Assembly: GCA_021399435.1 (NCBI GenBank) | Contig: JAJTUP010000093.1 | Span: 62,001-126,000, forward strand | Direction: 5' to 3' | DNA length: 64,000 nucleotides | Source of the DNA: Diaporthe sp. PMI_573 | Lineage: Eukaryota; Ascomycota; Sordariomycetes; Diaporthales; Diaporthaceae | Shown here: in pieces, positions 22,797 through 31,275 of the stretch | Numbering within the stretch: position 1 is the first letter of the stretch | Layout of the letters: each line of letters begins with the position of its first letter | Notes under the pieces: generated by a model | Told to the model about the DNA's origin: nothing | Seen by the model: only the letters and a program-made list of their open reading frames with translations | The model's database searches: none | Position numbers and translations under genes: made by a program

Positions 22797-23117
22797 CGTG
22801 GATGGATTGATTACAACAAAGAATACGAAGTGGAAAGTATTATCAACTCACGACAACATCAAGGAACAACGGAGTACCTCGTCAAATGGAAAAACTACGA
22901 TCACCAAGACAATACATGGGAACCTAGCGGGAACTTGACAAGATGCAAAAAGGTAATCGAAAAATACCAAAAAGGACTTGCCACGCCGAGAAGCAGGATC
23001 TCACCGAGAATCGAACTCGGACCCTTAGGAGGGATTTGTTTAAAAAAAAAACGTTTAAAGAAGGTCGGAGATTCGTACAACCATATTCAGAGGCAGCGAA
23101 GATGGGTCAGGATGTAA
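22797..23117 (+). pseudogene. Chromodomain fragment
   Basis: An open frame without ATG encodes a chromodomain: EYEVESIINSRQHQG, then YLVKWKNYDHQDNTWEP and NLTRCKKVIEKYQKG. The three aromatic cage positions (Y, W, W) are present. Chromodomains bind methylated histone H3 tails, and in fungi free-standing ones near repeats are often the tail of a Ty3/gypsy (chromovirus) integrase. No integrase core precedes it here, so I call it a fragment. The frame then runs through a poly-A tract and has no further domain. Confidence 0.6.
22996..23022 (-). other. tRNA 3'-half-like sequence
   Basis: Read on the minus strand, 23020-23004 form a perfect T-arm (stem CCGAG / CTCGG around the loop TTCGATT) followed by seven bases and a C, as at a tRNA 3' end. 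No matching 5' acceptor strand, D arm or anticodon arm is found upstream on that strand, only a poly-T/A stretch. A decayed tRNA, a tRNA-derived SINE head or coincidence are all possible. Confidence 0.3.
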
Positions 23118-24620
23118 TGATCAAGGCTTCTTGGGTCCTCTAAACCAAAGATCGGGTTTATGTCCAAGATACGTAACAAGGCGGTTGATTGAGCAATAGG
23201 GTTTCTGACAATGATCACTAGCTGGTGAGAGCTATTCAGGTGAATACTTAGATTGACTGCTGAAGAGCTGTCCTAAGCTAATGCTATCTATTTAGAAGAA
23301 GTTGCACAGAAAGGCTGACGGCGTCGTGGGAAACCGAGACAAGGACCCGCTTCCGCTCAACGCAACTAAGATGTACTTTGTCGAGGAACCTGTTTATGGT
23401 GCGACTGCTCATGAGCACCGGGGACCGATAGCCCCGGGTCTGTTGGTGTTCTCGAGGCTGTTGCAGTCCCGAAACAACATTTATGACGAGAACATGAACG
23501 CATGAGAAGCCAGTATCCTCTCATACTGACAGAGATAGGGCGGAAGCGCTCAACAGAATATTTCCGACTAAAAGCCCGCCTGGTCGAACGACATAAAGCG
23601 GATATTCGTTCGGGTAGTCAGGCAGCGAAGAGTCTCGTTGACATTCCCCTGATCACGGATGTCCAGCAGTCCCAGGTGTAACCACTGTCGCCGTTAGATC
23701 GCCGTCTTTCCTATATACCTCCTCGAGTCTCAAATTCAGATTACCGTTAGCTACTCCTGTTAAAGTAGTCCCTCACTAAAGCCCGGTCTTCCATTTAGAT
23801 GATGAGAAACATGTCGGCGAAGAGGAAGAGACTGATGTAGGTTTCGCATTTTTCACATCGTTGATTGTACACAACTGCGTTGTACTCTCTCCTGCTGTAG
23901 GCCCGAATCAAATTGTGAGTATTCAGCATTGGACGCCTTCTTTTCATGGTAGTGGCTCTGGTTGCTGCGCCGGGAAAAGATGCTAGCAGCCTCCGCCTTG
24001 ATAGCGTTGGCTGAGGACTGTCTTGATCGGCTGGTTGGATATTGCCTTGACAATATTACCACCACCGACAAGCAAACAAAGCCAGGCACTGGCTGCCCCA
24101 CGAGAAGCTAAATGCATGTCAGACCCGGTATAGCCATATAGAGCAGACCCCAAGCACATCGTCAGCCCCTTTTCCGTGACCCCGTGGGCCCTCCTGCGCA
24201 GCCGACCTCATGTATAACTGAAGACAGTGTACTTTGCGAAATCCCGTATGTACTTTTACTATATCTTATATAAAGGCAGGAACCCTTCTAAGCTCCATCC
24301 TGTATTTCAAAAAGTACTCTGCATCACATTTGTTCGCATCTATAATGACAAAGGGGTCATGTTCAGTATGTACTATTCAGCTACTATATCACGAGTGAGC
24401 CTTTCATTCCTTGACTATGCAGGCGGACCGAACGCCATCACAATGCCTAGAAATAAAATAATGAGGTTTTTGCCGTTGCTTGGAACGAGATCCGCGGATC
24501 GAGGCCGGACATTGCCAAGACCATTCCATTTCCTTGTTTCTTTTAAAAGGCCTCGTTCTGAAATTAAGAACCTAGAATAAGCATCCTGCATTTATACCGA
24601 TTGCCATCATTCTATATAAA
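23118..24620. other. Decayed, mostly AT-rich region, no gene recognised
   Basis: Short frames only (longest about 80-118 codons, none with family character). The 24220-24600 part is AT-rich. It is probably old repeat DNA between the chromodomain fragment and the hAT derivative. Confidence 0.45.
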
Positions 24621-24772
24621 TCAATCGGCAGGGTTCCGATCAACTCCATCAACTCCACGAATTGCGTATATGGAGTGGAGGTGTAGGTCCACCAATCCGA
24701 GCGCGTGGAGTGTAGTAGATTGATCAATATAAGGGTCAAATGGAGTGTATGTACACCGTGGACATAGCGACG

Positions 24773-25521
24773 CTATTCTAGAATAGGAAAAGGATGAAGG
24801 AGTCTCTTCTCGTGCCAGTATGCAATCGGATCGGTGACCATACGGTCCGTCTTTTCTCTCGTCTGTTGCCACACTTCGTATTCGTCGTCAAACTCGAAGG
24901 CGTTATTGTCATCGCTGGAGTCTCGTGATATAGGTCGCTCTCTGCCGCTCTCACTGAATTCCTGGAAGCTGTTGAGATAGAGCCGCTGTCTCTTCGGAGG
25001 CGGCTCTTCGAAAGAGTCTCTGATATCCAGGCCCAGTTTGGTGACGATAGTGGCAACTGCTGGCTGTTGACTGTTGCGCTCAGAATGTATTTGCTTCTGG
25101 GACTTCGTCTTGCCTTCGGGCGCTCGAATACGATGGCTTTCAAATAGGTGATCCATGGCGTTTTGCAGTCCTTTCCAGGCTATACTCCTCGGCTTGGGGT
25201 TATTCTGTATAATACACTGGTGACAGACCCAGATGCGCTTTTTCATGTTCTGGATATCGTACCGTAGTCCCACGCCCAAGAGAGGGTATCCTTAACCTTC
25301 TCCGTCCAGATATACCCGTGGAAATGGCGGAATAGGCGTTCGTGATAGATGGCCTCGTCAGGAGACTTCGCGGGCCCAGATATCGTTGAAGAAAGGGGCG
25401 GCACAGGAGATTCGAAGATATCGGTCGACGCAGAAGGCGACGGCGACGGAGGTAATAATTCGGAGGCGGAGAAGACATCGGAAGTCACGATAGTCTCATT
25501 CGGGGAGTCGCAAACGGCCAT
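24773..25521 (-). mobile_element. hAT transposase with internal deletion and frameshift
   Basis: ATG at 25521 begins a hAT-like N-terminus (MAVCDSPNETI, then FRHFHGYIWTEKVKDTLSWA). A BED-type zinc finger follows (RIWVCHQC, then HLFESHRI), but in another frame: one base is missing from a GGN codon between SWAWDYG and YDIQNMKK near 25262. The catalytic middle is absent. The frame runs from a KRQRLYLNSF linker directly into DPIAYWHEKRLLHP, the motif that normally precedes the C-terminal dimerisation domain, and stops. This is an internally deleted, non-autonomous copy. The flanks (24640-24760 and 25780-25915) share TCCAC/GGAGTGTA motifs that may be subterminal repeats, but I could not fix the ends. 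Confidence 0.65.
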
Positions 25522-25647
25522 TTCGAAAGGTTGATATAATGGACTTGTGGGAGATATGGTGTGGTGTGCGGAAAAGTTGTATGCGGGCAAGATTTCAAGG
25601 CGCTTTTTGGAAGCCACGCGTCTCTGATATTCGTTAACAGTGGGGAT

Positions 25648-25683
25648 GTGGCAGTGGTGGCAGTGGTGGCAGTGGTGGCAGTG
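25648..25683 (+). repeat. Four-copy 9-bp tandem repeat
   Basis: GTGGCAGTG repeated four times without change. On the minus strand it reads as a His-His-Cys run just upstream of the hAT start, so it is probably a leader microsatellite, not a metal-binding peptide. Confidence 0.8.
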
Positions 25684-25934
25684 GTGGGGTCCAACCCCCT
25701 CCAAAACACCAAAATATGGCCCAACGTCAACCTTTCGGAAGGCTGGGAATAGCCTCACTTCTGGGCAAAAACTCGACCCTAGATACACCTAGATACATTA
25801 ATTACATCAATGGAGGTCTGAAATTGAGTGTATTGACGTGTAAAATTGTTCCAGTGGAGTGTACGTGGATGTACGTGTAGCGTACACCTACATCAATAAG
25901 TGTATCTGGTGTAATGGATCGGGACCCTGCTTTC

Positions 25935-26850
25935 CTTACTCAAATATCACTTCAACATTTCTGCAATAACCTACCCCTTCCAGATTTCGTGACAGCGTCG
26001 CGACTTACCAATCCTGTCCCACCATCCGCTGAGTATCACCTGCAAAACGTTGTTAAGGCATTTGATTCTCGCATTCCTAAGCTTCCTCGACTCATAGCAT
26101 CAGCATTAGTGTTAGATGCATTCCCCTCTGAGATGCACCGTAAATCAGACCCATTGTGTTGTATTTATTTCATCCGTTCTAACCTCCCTTGCAGATTTCC
26201 GCCCAAAAGACGTGTTCCAGGTTATTTACAAGCATATCATCAGACAATTGCAAACTGCGTTGGCTGCGCAAGCCTTCTTATCCGACGTACAGAGTGCCTT
26301 TACCACTAGTGTTCTCAAGAATCGAGCGGATAAGTTGAAGTCGGCCTCGTCACATGCCCATTGTCTGAGGTTAATTGGATCGGCAGCTGTGGGCGTCGAC
26401 CTGACCGGGACATGCGTTTTTTGCCTCCTCAGGAGACCGATTTTCACTCTCGACTGCCAACATCAGCTTTGCTCTTACTGTGTTATCGCCAGCGGCGCAG
26501 CATCTCGGAATTCTATGTACTCATTATCAATATGCCCCTGGTGCCAGGAGACGAACACCCGACTGTTCTCATTAAAGCCACCGACGGCCGGATTTAGGAT
26601 CCTAGACTTGGGCACAGGCTCCGATATGGCCAAGATGTGCGCGTTTCTCAAAGAGCTTCACAAGAATACCATTACCGCACTACCGCTGCGGGACTATTTT
26701 GACATTGTGAAGTGCGATATAGCATCTAGCCTGCTCCTTGTGATTATCCTTTTTGTGGAGGAGTGGTCTCTTGATGATGCAGCATACCATGCACGGCGAG
26801 CAACAAAGGCCAGGGTCCATAAGGGCTCGATTACTTTTGGCCCCCACCTA
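25935..26850 (+). pseudogene. RING-plus-patatin phospholipase relic
   Basis: Collinear pieces match a large fungal protein type that joins a RING-like zinc finger to a patatin-like phospholipase domain. In order: DFVTASRLTNPVPPS and LIASALVLDAFPSEMH (25975-26140), a possible short intron or gap (about 26158-26194), FRPKDVFQVIY, the zinc finger CVFCLLRRPIFTLDCQHQLCSYC with later CPWC, then KPPTAGFRILDLGTGSDM and FDIVKCDIASSLLLVI. The glycine-rich oxyanion loop (DGGG in active members) and the G-x-S-x-G nucleophile motif are both destroyed. The 5' end is missing where the hAT-flank repeats begin. Not an active lipase. Confidence 0.6.
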
Positions 26851-27092
26851 ACCTGGCCCATTCCAAGTCATCAGTGTCCATCTGCCAGATCTGCGAGACA
26901 GGATCCAGGTTCCGTCGCATCCTGGCCGTTGCCCTATCTCTGTTCCGAATCGACGTCTTGGAGCTCCTAACGGCTCACCTACGGACGCACAGGCAGTCGG
27001 AGACGATCAACTTGGCCAACGTCCAGGTCTGGGCAGGCCAGAAGTTACTTCGGCTGTACCAAGTTCCGTTCAGCAGCGTGGCAGTATCGGCG

Positions 27093-28139
27093 ATGGACCT
27101 TCCAGAGGACTTTTTCCGTGCAATCATGTACGGGAGCAATTATGCTGATGTTCTCGAGCGCACACTCGACTTCCTCATAGCTACGGCCTCGACCAGGAAC
27201 AAATCAAATCATATTCCAGGCATTTCTCTGGAAACGAAAATGTTGAGCGAGGCATCTGCCGGGGGCAGTTTGGATGCGGTCAGCTCTCTTTTGAATCGAA
27301 CGAAGGAGTCGCTGCCGAGAACTCCAGAGTGGGTTGTGCGCTGGGAACTTGAAGAGTATGGACCCCTTGAAAAGTCCATCCAGTTTGGCCTCCGGGATAT
27401 CTTCGATCGATTACTTCGCGACAATGCCGCGTTTCTCCAGGACAGGTTTGATTCTCCCTGCCAGGACAGTGAGTGCCTTGACTGGCCCTCCTGGTGGGTT
27501 TTAATCTATCGGCAGCTCCTAGGCAGACCTAGAAGAATCCCCCTCCCCGACGGCCACACTCATCGCTCAGAAATCATCGGGGACTTACTCAGGGTTGCAA
27601 TTAAAGCCCGCCATCAAGACACGTATTTTCTGTAAGCCCGCGCCGTCATTCCGTGGCGTATACATTGCCCATCTGATGTCAAATACAGGTCTAGAATTAC
27701 CGACGAGGTCAGAAATGAGGATCTTGTAAGCACCTCTGTGTTTCTCAAGGCCATAATGAATCTCGATCTCAAAGCCGCGGATATCTTGGTGAAGAAGTAC
27801 CCCAAGCTTTTGAACGGCTACTGCTGGTGGGAATCTTCGATCCCACGGAATGTATCCTTTCTTCCTAAATTCCAAGACCCTGGCTCCGAGACAGTCACGG
27901 ACGCAGTCCTGTCAACTGGCACATACGAGCAGTGCCAGTTCATAATGAAGCATATGCTCTCTCAGAGATCGGTCGGATCGGGTTTTCCAAAACGAAGTAA
28001 ATGGACAAGGCTCCAGTCATGGTGGCGCTTCCATCGCTTCAGAGAGAATCACACAACTCGTGAGGAGGAGGGTGGACCTGCATGGCGCCGGTGTCCCAAG
28101 GTAGGCTGCAACCAATTAGAAATTAGGAAGTTGGGGTAA
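27093..28139 (+). CDS. Hypothetical protein with ankyrin-like helices, two exons
   Basis: Exons 27093-27631 and 27689-28139 join in frame over a 57-nt intron (GTAAGC donor, CTGATG near the branch position, ACAG acceptor) to give about 329 residues. The ATG at 27093 is the first good one; the frame is open upstream to about 26838 (with a CQICETG motif), so the protein may start earlier by splicing. Helical pairs such as EASAGGSLDAVSSLLNR, EKSIQFGLRDIFDRLL and LKAIMNLDLKAADILVKKY have an ankyrin-like rhythm but are not canonical. It follows the patatin relic on the same strand and may once have belonged to it. Function unknown. Confidence 0.45.
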
Positions 28140-28376
28140 ATGTGGACGCCCTCGTAGTCTTGGCAAAGGGCAGCTGTCACGGTCATGGGATGGCGAGCTT
28201 GAGATTGTGACCTCACCAACGTTTCGGAAAGATGAGCCGCAAATGGTTACCACAACAACGCACTTCGAAAATTGTAGTTGCTTGAGAAACATCCTCTGGA
28301 CCGGTTTCATGTTCACTCTGCGTGTCATTGTTCAACATCCTCCTAACACCTTACTCAGCCAACATTACATATCGCA

Positions 28377-29261
28377 ATGGGGTCGGACAGGCTTGCTCTG
28401 CTCGTCGACGGCGACAACGTGTCGTCCAAAGTGATCACAGGCATCCTCGCGGAGATCGCCAAGCACGGCACTGCAAGCGTCAGGCGGATATATGGAGACT
28501 GGACCCAGCCCAACTTTGGGCCCTGGAAGAAGTGCCTCCTCGAGAACTCGATGCAGCCCGTCCAGCAGTTCGCTTACACCACCGGCAAGAACGCCACCGA
28601 TGGCGCCATGATCATCGACGCCATGGATTTGTTGTACACTGGCCGCTTTGACGGCTTCTGCCTCGTCTCAAGCGACAGCGACTTTACCCGGCTCGCCGTG
28701 CGTATTCGCGAACAGGGCCTCACCGTCCACGGGTTCGGCGAGAGGAAGACGCCGCGCCCCTTCATCAGCGCCTGCGACAAGTTCTATTACTTCCATGCTT
28801 TGGAGACAGTGCGGTCTGCCGAGGCACCGCCGGCCATCGACAGTGATGGCGCCCCAGGTGCTGCTGCCTGGCGGCCTGTTGTCCCAACCGTTCAGAGTGA
28901 CGAAGCCGGTGCGAGCACCTCACCAACTACAGCACCCGCTTTCTCTAGTCCGGATACAAGTAGACTGGACGAAAAAGCGCTCAGCAGTCTGAAAAATGCC
29001 GTGATTGCATGCGGAGAAGACGACGGTCGCGCGAACCTGGCCAACGTCGGCAGTTATCTCACCAAGCAGTCGCCAGACTTCAACGCTGCCAACTATGGCT
29101 TCAGAAAGCTGCGCGAGCTGGCAGAAGCCTCCGGGATTCTTGAAGTGGAGCTCGAAAAGCGTCCCAATGGATCGCAAATATGCATGGTGCAGCTCAAAGA
29201 CACCCTTAAAAGAGAGAAACGGCGGCGTACGAGCAACGAGGGCGCGATATGGTTTTCTTAA
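28377..29261 (+). CDS. NYN (PIN-like) ribonuclease-type protein with OST-HTH domain, 294 aa
   Basis: Single-exon gene. The NYN domain (about residues 5-145) has all the acidic residues of the PIN-like nuclease fold: LALLVDGDNV, then NATDGAMIIDAMDLL, then GFCLVSSDSDFTRLA, with the family marks RIYGDWT, YTTGKN and GERKTPRPFISACDKF. After a Ser/Pro/Ala-rich linker the C-terminal 90 residues look like an OST-HTH/LOTUS domain (RANLANVGSYLTKQSPDF, FRKLRELAEASGILEVE), which binds RNA or G-quadruplexes in other systems. The NYN+OST-HTH layout and these motifs are best known from bacterial LabA-like proteins, so transfer from bacteria is a reasonable idea. It is intact among decayed DNA, which argues for selection or recent arrival. 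The substrate is unknown. Confidence 0.88.
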   Translation: MGSDRLALLVDGDNVSSKVITGILAEIAKHGTASVRRIYGDWTQPNFGPWKKCLLENSMQPVQQFAYTTGKNATDGAMIIDAMDLLYTGRFDGFCLVSSDSDFTRLAVRIREQGLTVHGFGERKTPRPFISACDKFYYFHALETVRSAEAPPAIDSDGAPGAAAWRPVVPTVQSDEAGASTSPTTAPAFSSPDTSRLDEKALSSLKNAVIACGEDDGRANLANVGSYLTKQSPDFNAANYGFRKLRELAEASGILEVELEKRPNGSQICMVQLKDTLKREKRRRTSNEGAIWFS

Positions 29262-29734
29262 ACTGTGTCTGTGATGGCTGTGCCCTGAGATCACAAAGTA
29301 GCTAATTTTGCTGTTTTTTATGGAAGGATTCTTGAAAAAGCTTTCTGCCGTCAAGGGGCCAAGGGTCAGAGGGGCGGAGAAGCCCATCTACATGAGCAAT
29401 ATGGTTCCGGGCGGGTCTTATCATGACCAGGACACTTGTGGCTAACTTAAATCGATGCTTTTGTGCGACCTTCTTTGTACCTTCCAGATTTTCCTCGTCC
29501 TTGCATAGTTGTTCTTTCCTAATCTCAAGATACCACTCGACGGTCTTCTCGCTAAGAGCCCCTGCCATGCCTTCGTGCATGTGGGACGGCATATGAATCC
29601 CTTGTCGACATCCCCCCTACACTGGAGGAGACCCGTCGTTTCGCCGTCGTCGAAGCAGGCAACAGGCCCCGGATTCAAAGGGACGGCGACAGAGTCCCGA
29701 TAGTCCGCCTCTTCCGGACACCTTCCGCCCGAGA
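29262..29734 (-). other. Decayed minus-strand coding remnant, family unknown
   Basis: Two overlapping minus frames (29741-29510 and 29592-29302) read as one protein broken by a frameshift near 29570: a Cys-containing part (CFDDGETTGLLQCRGDVDKG) passes into KTVEWYLEIRKEQLCKDEEN. No family recognised. Confidence 0.25.
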
Positions 29735-31121
29735 TGGCCACGTTATGGGTTTTTTATAGGGAAACTTCATAATTTCGTCTACGATATCCATAACAGCCAC
29801 TGCATCTCCTTCTGGCTCCGCCATCTGCAACAACAAGAGGAGGTACGGCCGCTCAAGTGTGTTCGAGACAACGATACTCGTTGGTTGTCTCAGCTATATA
29901 TGATCCGTCGAGCGCTTAAGCTGCGCAAATATCTCGACCGTGTTAATACGGACGGGAGTGGAGGGAAGAGAATACTACCACGAGAGGTACTCTCAAGTCC
30001 GGAAAGAAGACGCCTCGCATTCTTCTTGAAGAGGGTAAACTAACAGATAACGATTGGATTGCCCTCGAGCGCTTGGAAAAGATCCTCCAACACTATGAGA
30101 CAGTCGTTAAGACCCTTGAGGGTGATGGTCAGGTCCGTCGCCGGCGCCATGGGTATGAGGGTTCATACGGCAACATATGGGATGTGGTCTTGGGCATGGA
30201 GAAGATCCTGGGAATGCTCGAGAAAGAGAAAAGAGAGGCGGACACATTTCCTGACCCAGAACAATTCCGGATCGGTGTTAATTTGGCCTGGGAAAAGCTA
30301 GAAAAGTATTACAAAAGTGAGTAATTCCATGCTGCGTTCTCCTTCTCATCTGCGACTACTTGTTCACAGAACTAGACGACACGGCAATATATTACGCTGC
30401 ACTGGCACTTAATCCTGGCTACCGATGGAGTTGGTTCCAGGACAGATGGAGGGACAATCCCGACTGGGTTGAACGTGCTATGGGCACGGTCCAAGATATT
30501 TGGGATCGGAAGTATAAACATAAAGAGCAGAGACCGGTCTCGTCGACCTCGTCGTCGCCGTCTCTAGGAGACAAGCGACCCATCTACCACGATCCATTCG
30601 AGCACGATGCCTTCAAGAAACGCGCTGTAGAGGAGCGGTCACAAGCGCGGGCTGTCCGCGTTGCCAGTGGAAACGACGAGTATAGTACCTGGTGTGCGGA
30701 TGAGACACAGAAAATGGCATATTGCCCTGATCCCATCCAGTACTGGTATGGACTCCGCTTCCAGTATCCCCGCTTATCAGAAATGGCACTGGATTTCCTC
30801 ACTGTCCAGCCCATGAGTGCCGAGTGCGAGAGACTTTTCTCAGCGGGCAGGCGATTGGTTACACAACAGAGGCACAATCTCGATGCTATTATTGTTGGTA
30901 TATGTATGTGCCTACGCTCATGGTATCGCTCCGGTCTTATCCCAGAGCTGGATACCGGACTGGTTGATAAAATGGAGACAGCGACTGTGGATGCCCTTAT
31001 GAATCTCTCAGAAGACGGGGGACAGCAGCGGAAGGCGGCGACGGTTTGGCTAGATGAACCAGAGGAAGCATTTGGAACGGATGAGAGTGACAACATAGCA
31101 GAGATCCCTGTGGTAGATTAG
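29735..31121 (+). pseudogene. hAT transposase, 5'-truncated with frameshifts
   Basis: C-terminal two thirds of a hAT transposase. The 5' part reads GKLHNFVYDIHNS and VRDNDTRWLSQLYMIRRALK (about 29745-29920), then the frame shifts before LTDNDWIALERL and YETVVKTLEGDGQ. A 53-nt intron (30317-30369, GTGAGT...ACAG) splits YYK from KLDDTAIYYAALAL, and the final exon to 31121 carries the hATC dimerisation domain (DPIQYWYGL, then MALDFLTVQPMSAECERLFS, then RRLVTQQRHNL). The last exon is undamaged. A deletion or frameshift in the middle and loss of the BED finger make it non-autonomous. The retained intron shows that this lineage carries spliced transposases. Confidence 0.75.
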
Positions 31122-31134
31122 GATACACCAAAAT

Positions 31135-31275
31135 AAACCCACCAACCCACCATCGTGGGTTTCGTGGGTTTCGTGGACCACCACCCACCCACCCACCGAG
31201 ACTCCGCCTTAGTCATCCGCCCACCCCACCCCACGAAAGGCTCTGGTGGGGTGGGGTAGGGTGGTTGCGGACGTT
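31135..31275. repeat. C-rich/G-rich hairpin tract downstream of hAT
   Basis: Runs of CCCACC on the left and a GGTGGGGTGGGGTAGGGTGG tract on the right (about 31245-31265) are inverted repeats around a short GAAAGGCTCT loop (about 31216-31264). The G-rich strand has closely spaced runs of 3-4 G that could form a quadruplex. It may be the subterminal region of the hAT element or an unrelated structured tract. Confidence 0.6.

Noticed and set aside
22797..23117. A complete Ty3/gypsy element at the chromodomain
   Set aside because: No integrase, reverse transcriptase or LTR is found on either side; only the chromodomain is supported.
25600..25690. His-Cys repeat (HHCHHC...) as a metal-binding peptide
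   Set aside because: It is the translation of a perfect 9-bp microsatellite upstream of the hAT ATG, with no conserved surroundings.
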